A DNA stretch of 5,112 nt. It comes from Rickettsiales bacterium. Its GTDB lineage: Bacteria; Pseudomonadota; Alphaproteobacteria; Rickettsiales; Deianiraeaceae. A program made the position numbers and the translations under genes. The notes beneath the pieces were generated by a model. The model worked only from the letters and a program-made list of their open reading frames with translations, was not told the DNA's origin and did not search any database. The stretch lies in NCBI GenBank assembly GCA_947378695.1, contig CANCKZ010000064.1:1-5112 (forward strand), written 5' to 3'. Of the stretch, positions 1-4,755 are shown piece after piece (the stretch's first letter is position 1; each line of letters begins with the position of its first letter).

Positions 1-17
1 AAAACCTCAACCATCAC

Positions 18-43
18 TTTTGTTATAGCGTGCTATAACAAAA
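18..43. repeat. Near-perfect 26-bp palindrome
   Basis: The half TTTTGTTATAGC (18-29) is followed by GT and then its exact reverse complement GCTATAACAAAA (32-43). As RNA this gives an 11-bp stem with a CGTG loop. The T tract lies before the stem and the A tract after it on both strands, so it does not look like a classical intrinsic terminator in either direction. It could be a protein-binding operator, a recombination site or part of a dispersed repeat. Its core TATAGCGTG also occurs in both copies of the 58-bp repeat downstream. Confidence 0.7.
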
Positions 44-116
44 ACGGGGTTTTGCACACTTTTTGGAGGTTTTTTTGGAGGGAAAAATAAAAAAATTGGG
101 TTTTAATGGGGGCGGT

Positions 117-173
117 GGTGGAAAAAAGTTTATTATATATAATATAGCGTGGCGAAATGTGGAAGCGGTTTTG
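117..173. repeat. AT-rich direct repeat, copy 1
   Basis: Bases 123-158 are identical over 36 bp to 691-726. Similarity continues on both sides, with GGTG before it and GGAAGCGGT.TTG after it, giving about 58 bp in total. The core holds the 14-bp perfect palindrome TATTATATATAATA (131-144), followed by TATAGCGTGGCGAAAT. The palindrome contains TATAAT-like hexamers on both strands, but I see no -35 element at the right distance on either strand. A dispersed intergenic repeat is more likely than a promoter pair. Confidence 0.8.
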
Positions 174-452
174 TGGGCAGAAGGCGAAGTTTTTGTGGGA
201 TAGCACGAATGAAATGAGGGATATCCGCCGGAAATTTCGCACCCGCCCCCGATGTTCAAATTTTGGGAGGAAGGCGTGTAGCGTTCGGTTTTGCGGTGGT
301 GAGGGTTGAAATCCGCTTTTCTTGGGAGGAAAACACACGCAGGATATACATGGCGTGAGTGGTTGGCGGTTTTTGTTGAGTGATTTTTGTGGGGGAAGTC
401 TGCGTTTTTTTGTGGGAAATATTGAAAATTCGCCCCCACAAACCTACACCTC

Positions 453-473
453 ACCACCGATGGCGACCACCTT
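453..473. repeat. 21-bp direct repeat, copy 1
   Basis: This 21-bp stretch, with core CACCGATGGCGACCACC, recurs exactly at 508-528, a period of 55 bp. Both copies sit in similar surroundings: CTAC and CC shortly before and (T)TCGC just after. Two copies do not make a CRISPR or a clear tandem array. It is probably part of a local duplication or a dispersed repeat. Confidence 0.75.
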
Positions 474-507
474 CGCTCCTCAAAAAGCGAAAACTCACAA
501 CTACCCA

Positions 508-528
508 ACCACCGATGGCGACCACCTT
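508..528. repeat. 21-bp direct repeat, copy 2
   Basis: This is the exact second copy of the 21-bp unit at 453-473. The 34 bp between the copies contain AAAAAGCGAAAAC and are not a third copy. No further copy is visible elsewhere in the window on either strand. Confidence 0.75.
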
Positions 529-595
529 TCGCCCTCACAAATCTTAAAAATCCGTTGTGCCATCTGGGGTTGGCTTAGGGTGCGTGCGTGATTTT

Positions 596-645
596 CGGGG
601 AGGTATTCCTTCGCTTTCGCTTCGTCACACCTCGCAAAAACCCCG
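596..645. repeat. Imperfect GC-rich hairpin region
   Basis: CGGGG (596-600) can pair with CCCCG (641-645), and AGGT (601-604) with ACCT (629-632), leaving an 8-nt bulge CGCAAAAA. The loop holds a small tandem repeat, TTCGCT twice (610-621). The stem is interrupted and has no adjoining T tract, so it is not called a terminator. It is one of several inverted repeats in this gene-free stretch; another is the 10-bp pair TTTGTGGGGG at 386-395 with CCCCCACAAA at 433-442. Confidence 0.4.
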
Positions 646-684
646 CTTTTGGGTGATGGAAAGTTGCGGCTTTGCGGGCTTTTT

Positions 685-742
685 GGTGAGAAAAAGTTTA
701 TTATATATAATATAGCGTGGCGAAATTATGGAAGCGGTGTTG
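685..742. repeat. AT-rich direct repeat, copy 2
   Basis: This is the second copy of the 58-bp element, in the same orientation as copy 1 about 570 bp upstream. The 36-bp core at 691-726 is identical. The right flank differs by one inserted base and a substitution before GGAAGCGGT, so the copies have begun to diverge outside the core. It ends roughly 40 bp before the putative left edge of the accessory block, so it may mark a junction or simply be the local intergenic repeat. Confidence 0.8.
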
Positions 743-780
743 AAGTTTTGCCACACAGTGTAAATTGGATTGCCAATAAG

Positions 781-794
781 TAGCAATTATACGC
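781..794 (+). repeat. Candidate left terminal inverted repeat
   Basis: Bases 783-794 match the reverse complement of 3169-3180 at 10 of 12 positions, and a few matches continue inward around CTT. In a window this AT-rich a match of this quality somewhere is not rare. What favours it is its place, just upstream of the AT-rich gene pair. The outer two bases (TA against GG) do not match. Confidence 0.3.
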
Positions 795-864
795 AAATGG
801 GCTTTTAAAATGAATATGTTGACTTTAAGAAAATTTCAAAACAAAAATATTTTTATTTTTTTAT

Positions 865-870
865 GGAGGG
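865..870 (+). promoter_or_regulatory. Ribosome binding site deciding the start at 873
   Basis: GGAGGG lies 2 nt before the ATG at 873. It is the only strong Shine-Dalgarno sequence near the start of this gene and argues for the start at 873 over the in-frame ATG at 810, which has only A/T-rich sequence before it. The spacing is shorter than usual, so initiation may be weak. Confidence 0.45.
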
Positions 871-872
871 TA

Positions 873-1043
873 ATGTCTATATTTCAACATTTTAGAATTA
901 ATTTATCTTTACGCAAAGATTATTTTAATAATTTATTTCACAAACCAGAGTACAATGATAATAACACACTTAATAATGAAAGACATCAATTTATTAAAGA
1001 TGTTTTTAATTCAGAGGAGATTTTTTTTTGGCAACGGAAATAA
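873..1043 (+). pseudogene. N-terminal fragment of a frameshifted RexA-like gene
   Basis: This reading frame begins MSIFQHFRINLSLRKDYF, directly after GGAGGG, and ends in a TAA at 1041-1043, just past a run of nine T (1021-1029). Deleting one T would join ...FNSEEIFF to GNGNKYVYSRIDEID in the next frame, giving a continuous protein of about 296 residues ending at 1764. The fragment looks protein-like: polar, with Lys, Asn and Phe in keeping with the AT bias of the gene that follows. The best reading is the first 50 or so codons of the same gene as 955-1764, separated by a +1 indel. The alternatives are slippage that restores the frame during transcription, or an assembly error in the homopolymer. 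An in-frame ATG at 810 would add 21 residues but lacks a ribosome binding site. Confidence 0.5.
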
Positions 1044-1764
1044 ATATGTATATTCAAGAATTGATGAAATTGATAATGTAATAATTGGCACAATTTCAAA
1101 AAAGAAAAAACGCAAAAATAGATTTGATTATAATCAAGATGTGGAAGAAATACCACATTATGAACAAACATTGGTATTTATTAATAATAGTCAAACAGAT
1201 GAAAACCATTGGCAAACAATATGGATTATGGAAAATGGAATAGATTTTAAAAGCAATTTGCAAAAGCTTTTAACTGATTTATGGAAAAAAGCCAATCCAA
1301 ATAATGATATTTTTGATATTAATATCAGACCATTTCTTGAAAATTATGCAAATGATTTGTTGAAGATATTGAGAAACCCACAAGAATACAAAATATCAAA
1401 AATTACTGAAATAAAAATACATTACGATGTAGCAAATCATGGATTTGGCGATGACATTAAAAAATCAATGCAATCGGTTGGAGCTGTTGAATTTAATAGT
1501 GTATTTAAAAGTGAAAATGGATTAAAATTGCACAATGAAGACGAGATTAAAAAACATATTGAACCAATAGGAAATGCAATCAATGGTTATGTTGTAATGA
1601 AGGGTGTCCAATTTAATCAAAAAACAAAAAGTGAAGTGCATCACACTGACAAAAATGCAAAAATTAAAACCACGACGACAACAAGTTTTACTGCAAATGA
1701 AATCATTGGCAATAAACAAACCATAATAGAAACAATTAATCAATTAAAAAATGACAAATCATAA
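955..1764 (+). CDS. Soluble protein, RexA-like candidate (main part)
   Basis: This is 269 codons from the first ATG of this frame; genuine sequence probably starts only after the T run, near 1021, and the earlier part belongs to the overlapping frame. I do not recognise a named family with certainty. It is soluble, without signal peptide or membrane helix. It has a beta-rich start (NKYVYSRIDEID, about residues 29-40), a basic KKKKRKNR segment (50-56), a central IRPF motif (124-127), a segment KITEIKIHYDV...GDDIKK (149-170), and a Thr-rich, basic C-terminus (KIKTTTTTS, 236-244). This order resembles phage lambda RexA, about 279 residues, as I remember it: a NYLYIHKID start, a mid-protein IEPL motif followed by a V-K-V strand, then a GD-containing helix. 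The next gene is a four-helix membrane protein read with a 14-bp overlap, as expected for a rexA-rexB pair. Codon use is much more AT-rich than in dapE. The RexA assignment is inference; other abortive-infection or toxin-type pairs are possible. Confidence 0.6.
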   Translation: MIITHLIMKDINLLKMFLIQRRFFFGNGNKYVYSRIDEIDNVIIGTISKKKKRKNRFDYNQDVEEIPHYEQTLVFINNSQTDENHWQTIWIMENGIDFKSNLQKLLTDLWKKANPNNDIFDINIRPFLENYANDLLKILRNPQEYKISKITEIKIHYDVANHGFGDDIKKSMQSVGAVEFNSVFKSENGLKLHNEDEIKKHIEPIGNAINGYVVMKGVQFNQKTKSEVHHTDKNAKIKTTTTTSFTANEIIGNKQTIIETINQLKNDKS

Positions 1765-2239
1765 AGTTTATATTCAAAACATTAAAGCTTTTGTAAGGGA
1801 TATTATTATTGGTATTTTGATTTATATTGTATGTGATTATTTTAAATACATAACGCAGTTGCAAGATTTTTTTAAAAACCAAGCACTTACAATTATGGGA
1901 GTTATACTGCCAATCAATATCGCTGGTATAGGGCAAGCACACCTATCAATGAATAATATCGAGGAAAGGCGTGGTGTTAAAATTGAAGCATTTGAAACAA
2001 TAAGATTAGATTTTAAATTAACATTGCGAATGTTAATTACTTGTTTTGTATTGTGTGTTATATGTTGGTGTATTTTGAGTAAACATAATTCAAATATTGT
2101 CGGAATTGATATATTTGATATTAGTATTGTTATAAATATAATTAGCTTTGTTGTATTTTTGCAATGCTTGTATGAAACATACTACAAAGGAATTTTGGAA
2201 ATACCATCAATAATTAACAACCCAACATCATCTCAATAA
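1751..2239 (+). CDS. Four-helix membrane protein, RexB-like candidate
   Basis: This 162-residue inner-membrane protein has four likely transmembrane segments: about 16-31 (RDIIIGILIYIVCDYF), 45-62 (around MGVILPINIAGI), 91-109 (LRMLITCFVLCVICWCIL) and 120-141. A charged cytoplasmic-looking linker, with EERRGVKIEAFETIRLDFK at about 71-89, separates the two helix pairs. The start ATG lies inside the previous gene, overlapping it by 14 bp, which indicates translational coupling and joint function. Size and topology match lambda RexB (144 residues, four helices, ion-channel-like effector of phage exclusion), which also has a basic linker between helices 2 and 3. No sequence motif proves homology. 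The last 26 bp overlap the convergent transposase gene, so the C-terminal NNPTSSQ could derive from element sequence. Very low GC suggests acquisition by transfer. Confidence 0.65.
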   Translation: MTNHKVYIQNIKAFVRDIIIGILIYIVCDYFKYITQLQDFFKNQALTIMGVILPINIAGIGQAHLSMNNIEERRGVKIEAFETIRLDFKLTLRMLITCFVLCVICWCILSKHNSNIVGIDIFDISIVINIISFVVFLQCLYETYYKGILEIPSIINNPTSSQ

Positions 2240-3107
2240 CATCGCCCAACACAAACTCATTTTTCCTATTATTATAACGGAACTCAAATTCCGTTACATA
2301 AGATTGAAGGTATTTTTTAGAAATATGGTGAAATTGACCTTTAATGCCTCTTTTTAAAAGACTCCAAAACCCTTCTACTGAATTACAGTGAATTTTATCG
2401 TGAGTTACATATTCCACACTGTGATTTACGGTTTTGTGCTTCCAAAATTGTCCAATATGTTTGTATGATTTGTATTCATCCGTGTGAATTTCACTTCCTG
2501 CCTCAATATTGTCAAAAATGATTTCACCCAAAGTTAATCCAGTGGTATTTTCTGTAACAAAAGCTTTTATATCGCCACCTTTTTGTTTAAATGCAACGAC
2601 TGGCGTATTCTTTTTTGTTGAACGACCGCCAGTAAATGAGTCATCATCTTTGTCATTTTTATCTTCTTTTCTAGCATTTACATATGTTTCGTCCATCTCG
2701 AATATTCCCGTAAGAAGTTCTTTTTGTTCCGTATTCATTGCACTTCTTATTTGGTGCATTTTTAACCATACCGTAGGGCGACGCATTTCAAGTTCACGAG
2801 CAATTTGGCAAGCTGAAATTCCCTTCTTTGCACTTAACATCATGGAAATCATCCAGAACCATTTGCGAAGGTCTAAATGCGTGTGGTGAAAAATAGTGCC
2901 AACCGTTACTGAAAATGATTTGTGGCAGTCTTGACACTGGTGACGCTTTGCATTTCTTGTTTCGCTAACTTTTGTGTTATGATTGCAAGTTTTGACACTT
3001 CCACAGTAAGGACAAATAACGCCGCCCTTCCAACGAATAGATTCAAGAAACGCAATACAAGGTTCTTCGGTGGGAAACTTTTTAAAAAGTTTTATCAAGC
3101 TAGACAT
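2214..3107 (-). CDS. IS1595-family (ISXO2-like) transposase
   Basis: This 297-residue DDE-type transposase cuts and joins its element's ends. An N-terminal zinc ribbon is visible (CPYC at 32-35 and CQDC at 58-61), followed by a helix-turn-helix-like region (GISACQIARELEMRRPTVW, 96-114). The catalytic domain follows: D139 in FEMDETYV, D210 in IHTDEYKSY, and the family's third motif NSVEGFWSLLKRGIKG (242-257), with N242, E245 and K252. It ends with EFRYNNRK. Length and all motifs fit an intact enzyme with no frameshift. It converges on the membrane-protein gene and overlaps its 3' end by 26 bp. The reading starts at the ATG at 3107; no Shine-Dalgarno sequence precedes it, and the predicted leader is only about 18 nt, which may keep expression low. 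An 18-bp perfect palindrome, AAACTTTTTAAAAAGTTT (3075-3092), lies in the early coding region. Confidence 0.93.
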   Translation of the reverse strand: MSSLIKLFKKFPTEEPCIAFLESIRWKGGVICPYCGSVKTCNHNTKVSETRNAKRHQCQDCHKSFSVTVGTIFHHTHLDLRKWFWMISMMLSAKKGISACQIARELEMRRPTVWLKMHQIRSAMNTEQKELLTGIFEMDETYVNARKEDKNDKDDDSFTGGRSTKKNTPVVAFKQKGGDIKAFVTENTTGLTLGEIIFDNIEAGSEIHTDEYKSYKHIGQFWKHKTVNHSVEYVTHDKIHCNSVEGFWSLLKRGIKGQFHHISKKYLQSYVTEFEFRYNNRKNEFVLGDVIEMMLGC

Positions 3108-3115
3108 AGGTTTTT

Positions 3116-3160
3116 TACTTATTTATGTATAAGTATCACTTAGTCTTTTTCAAATGTCAA
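3116..3160 (-). promoter_or_regulatory. Transposase promoter with overlapping inverted repeat
   Basis: On the minus strand TTGACA (3160-3155) is a perfect -35 hexamer. A 17-bp spacer leads to GATACT (3137-3132), which matches the -10 consensus at four of six positions. Transcription would start near 3125, about 18 nt before the transposase ATG. The inverted repeat TACTTAT (3116-3122) / ATAAGTA (3129-3135) covers the -10 and the start point, so it could be an operator or a leader hairpin. Confidence 0.55.
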
Positions 3161-3168
3161 GTCTTAAA

Positions 3169-3182
3169 GTGTACAATTACCC
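3169..3182 (-). repeat. Candidate right terminal inverted repeat of IS1595 element
   Basis: Reading inward on the minus strand from 3182, GGGTAATTGTACAC directly precedes the transposase promoter and is a plausible element tip. Its position about 75 bp upstream of the transposase ATG is normal for an IS. The partner is proposed at 781-794. The exact outer base is not certain because no target duplication was seen. Confidence 0.4.
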
Positions 3183-3241
3183 AACAAAAATAAAAACTTG
3201 CTTGACAATTAAAATGCACGCAATTAAAGTTCAAAAAGAGT
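3183..3241. other. Short spacer between element edge and tRNA-Tyr
   Basis: This 59-bp spacer holds only the tRNA promoter listed above. TTGACA occurs here on the + strand and again at 3160-3155 on the minus strand, so the two promoters diverge with about 41 bp between their -35 boxes. Transcription of the tRNA and of the transposase may therefore influence each other. No gene or terminator is visible. Confidence 0.5.
3202..3230 (+). promoter_or_regulatory. Promoter of tRNA-Tyr (and probably dapE)
   Basis: TTGACA (3202-3207) is followed by a 17-bp spacer and TAAAGT (3225-3230), which matches the -10 consensus at four of six positions. Transcription would start around 3237, about 5 nt before the mature tRNA. 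It begins only 20 bp beyond the proposed edge of the IS element, so the insertion left it intact. With 18 nt between tRNA and dapE and no second promoter visible, it probably drives both. Confidence 0.6.
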
Positions 3242-3327
3242 GGGGCGGTGGCGGAGTGGCCAATCGCAGCAGACTGTAAATCTGCCGACGCAAGTCTACG
3301 CAGGTTCGAATCCTGCCCTCCCCACCA
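3242..3327 (+). tRNA. tRNA-Tyr (GTA anticodon)
   Basis: This is an 86-nt class II tRNA with encoded CCA (3325-3327). Acceptor strands are GGGGCGG (3242-3248) and CCTCCCC (3317-3323). The D stem is GCG/CGC (3251-3253, 3265-3267). The anticodon stem is GCAGA/TCTGC with loop CTGTAAA, placing anticodon GTA at 3276-3278, which reads tyrosine codons. A long variable arm has stem GAC/GTC (3287-3289, 3294-3296), as expected for bacterial tRNA-Tyr. The T arm is GCAGG-TTCGAAT-CCTGC (3300-3316). The fifth acceptor pair is a C-U mismatch (3246 against 3319), which is unusual. The gene sits between the accessory block and dapE; no second copy of its 3' end is seen that would mark an integrase-type attachment site. 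Confidence 0.96.
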
Positions 3328-3345
3328 TTAATTTTCCGTGCAAAT

Positions 3346-4506
3346 ATGCAGAACTTCGCTGTTGATTCTTTGGCTCTCACAAAAAAACTAATTTCATTTC
3401 CAAGTATCACACCCGAAACTGGGGAAAGTCTTGATTTCATGGCAGGTTTGCTGCGTGAACTTGGGTTTGAGGTTGTAATGAAAAAATTCGACGACATTGA
3501 CGCATCTTCAAAGCCAACTTGGAATATTTACGCCTACACTAAGAAATCGCCAGCACGAAACCTCACATTTATCGGTCACCTTGATGTCGTTCATTCGGGG
3601 CACCATTCAGACTGGACATACCCACCGTTCGAACCAACGATTGATAACGGCGTGCTTTATGGTCGTGGTGCGTGCGATATGAAGGCCGCAATTGCTTGCT
3701 TTTGCGTGGCATCGGCGAATTTTACAAGGCAAAATAACGACTGTGGAATTTCAATGCTTTTGACATACGACGAAGAAGGCAATGCGATTAACGGCACGAA
3801 AAAAATGCTCCAATTTTTACATAATGAAGGCTTCACATTTTCAGACGCAATAACCGGCGAGCCCACCTGCTCCAAAGAACTTGGTGATACAATCAAAATT
3901 GGCAGGCGTGGAAGCGTGAATTTCACGATTGAAATTATCGGAAAACAAGGGCATGCGGCATATCCCGAGCTTGCAAAAAACCCAAACTACACCGCCTGCG
4001 AGGTAATTCTTGCCCTCAAAAAACACGAATTTGACCGTGGAAACAAGAATTTTCAGGCGACGAATCTTGAAATAACCGGCATTGAAACTACCACTAAGGA
4101 AACGAATGTTATTCCAAATGCCACAAAAATTCTGTGCAACGTTCGCTTTAATGACGAGCACACATCCGAAACGATAATTGCGAAAGTGAAGGAAATTATT
4201 GCCTCAAACATTGGCGATTGTGTGCATAAAATTGAGACGAAAGTTTCTGGCGAATCGTTTGCCTTGAAAAGCGACGCACTTGCGGAAATGATGAAACTTG
4301 CCGTGAAAAAAGTGACGGGTCTTGATGCAGAACTTTCAACATCTGGCGGAACAAGCGACGCACGGTTCATGAAAGACTACGCAAATGTTGTGGAATTTGG
4401 CGTTTTGAATAAAACTGCACACAAAATTGACGAACATGTTCCAGTTGCTCATATTTCAACATTGACACAGGTTTATCACGAGTTTATAAAGCTTTTTGTT
4501 TCTTGA
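3346..4506 (+). CDS. dapE: Succinyl-diaminopimelate desuccinylase
   Basis: This cytoplasmic di-zinc M20-family hydrolase converts N-succinyl-LL-2,6-diaminopimelate to LL-diaminopimelate and succinate, in the pathway to lysine and peptidoglycan meso-diaminopimelate. The product has 386 residues, close to the usual 375-380. Catalytic landmarks keep the spacing of Haemophilus DapE: H78 and D80 in GHLDVVHSG, bridging D111 in GRGACDMKA, E143/E144 in TYDEEG, E172 in TGEPT, H203 in KQGHAAYP of the dimerisation domain, and H359 in NKTAHKIDEH. The substrate-pocket motif STSGGTSDARF (331-341) is also present. The start at 3346 fits the family N-terminus (LALTKKLISFPSITPE). No Shine-Dalgarno sequence precedes it, and the ATG lies 18 nt after the tRNA-Tyr CCA, so the message is probably released with a very short leader by tRNA processing. 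The 3' end overlaps the convergent small membrane gene by 23 bp. No terminator is visible. Confidence 0.95.
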   Translation: MQNFAVDSLALTKKLISFPSITPETGESLDFMAGLLRELGFEVVMKKFDDIDASSKPTWNIYAYTKKSPARNLTFIGHLDVVHSGHHSDWTYPPFEPTIDNGVLYGRGACDMKAAIACFCVASANFTRQNNDCGISMLLTYDEEGNAINGTKKMLQFLHNEGFTFSDAITGEPTCSKELGDTIKIGRRGSVNFTIEIIGKQGHAAYPELAKNPNYTACEVILALKKHEFDRGNKNFQATNLEITGIETTTKETNVIPNATKILCNVRFNDEHTSETIIAKVKEIIASNIGDCVHKIETKVSGESFALKSDALAEMMKLAVKKVTGLDAELSTSGGTSDARFMKDYANVVEFGVLNKTAHKIDEHVPVAHISTLTQVYHEFIKLFVS

Positions 4507-4753
4507 CATACTTTGACATTTTTTGGTGATCTTTAGCGGCTTTCCTCTTGTAGACCCCAATCATTCGCTCGCGATTATACCCTCCGTACAGAAGGGCGAC
4601 AGTCATTATTATGAAAGATGATATTACGAATATCCAAAAAACCGATGCGAAATAGAAGTAAAACAGAATTAATCCCGTTGATGGGTAGTATGTGTCGATA
4701 AAATGCCTAACAAAAACCGGAGTAAGAATTTGCAGGCAATCACCGAGTGTCAT
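4484..4753 (-). CDS. Small membrane protein of unknown function
   Basis: This 89-residue protein belongs to no family I recognise. It has one long hydrophobic stretch at about 27-56 (GLILFYFYFASVFWIFVISS and onward), long enough for one helix or a tight pair. It ends in a strongly basic tail (from RER at 61 through VKKQK near the end), so by the positive-inside rule the C-terminus should be cytoplasmic. The ATG at 4753 lies 2 nt after the rpoC stop, suggesting translational coupling in the same operon; no clear Shine-Dalgarno sequence is visible. The 3' end overlaps dapE by 23 bp tail to tail. Its tight junction with rpoC and sensible membrane topology support a real gene, but it could be lineage-specific. 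In many proteobacteria rpsL follows rpoC, so this order is unusual. Confidence 0.65.
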   Translation of the reverse strand: MTLGDCLQILTPVFVRHFIDTYYPSTGLILFYFYFASVFWIFVISSFIIMTVALLYGGYNRERMIGVYKRKAAKDHQKMSKYVKKQKAL

Positions 4754-4755
4754 AA

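Larger units (their letters stand above)
1..809. other. Long gene-free region rich in repeats
   Basis: I find no gene here that I would support. Open frames exist on both strands, the longest being 171 codons on the minus strand at 23-538. Their translations are rich in Phe, Pro, Ser, His, Lys and Arg, contain homopolymer-like runs, match no family I know and read straight through palindromes and repeats. Base composition is mixed, with G/T-rich tracts on the + strand, and clearly differs from the AT-rich genes that follow at 873. The region holds a 26-bp palindrome, a duplicated 58-bp AT-rich element, a 21-bp direct repeat and GC-rich stems, all listed separately. It is most likely extragenic DNA with lineage-specific dispersed repeats. 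A structured RNA cannot be excluded, but no known RNA family is recognisable. Confidence 0.6.
781..3182. mobile_element. Possible IS1595-family element with two passenger genes
   Basis: The transposase at 2214-3107 is firm; the element's extent is inferred. A likely right tip, reading inward on the minus strand from 3182, is GGGTAATTGTACACTTTAAG. Directly inside it lies the transposase promoter. No matching tip exists just beyond the transposase stop near 2214. The best inward match is at 781-794 (TAGCAATTATACGC), where 10 of 12 bases agree over GCAATTATACGC against GTAATTGTACAC and both mismatches are transitions. That would enclose the two AT-rich genes as cargo. IS1595-family elements carrying passenger genes are known, for example ISSag10 with lnu(C). 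No 8-bp target duplication of the kind typical for the family is evident, so the left boundary is uncertain. Confidence 0.35.

Noticed and set aside
107..121. GGGGCGGTGG shared with the 5' end of tRNA-Tyr, as an attachment site remnant
   Set aside because: Only 10 low-complexity bases match, at the 5' end of the tRNA, whereas integrase sites normally use the anticodon or 3' part. No integrase gene is present.
23..538. 171-codon open frame on the minus strand
   Set aside because: Its translation is low in complexity with Phe/Pro/Lys-rich runs, has no recognisable motif, and crosses the palindrome, a 58-bp repeat and both 21-bp repeats. Likely chance.
322..591. 89-codon open frame on the + strand
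   Set aside because: It is made partly of the 21-bp repeats, matches no known family and has no clear context or ribosome binding site.
2275..2296. Hairpin TAACGGAA / TTCCGTTA as a terminator for the AT-rich pair
   Set aside because: The 8-bp stem is perfect but lacks a following T tract and lies in the coding sequence of the transposase, over its conserved EFRYNN region.
2509..2889. 126-codon open frame on the + strand
   Set aside because: It lies wholly antisense to the intact transposase, whose zinc ribbon and DDE motifs are unmistakable.
2220..3186. Direct 8-bp repeat ACCCAACA at 2220-2227 and 3179-3186 as an IS target duplication
   Set aside because: The length fits the family, but it would put the transposase stop outside the element, and the sequences just inside the copies are not inverted repeats of each other.
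3231..3497. Minus-strand open frame across the tRNA
   Set aside because: The GEGRIRTC-type peptide is a familiar artefact of translating the antisense strand of a tRNA.
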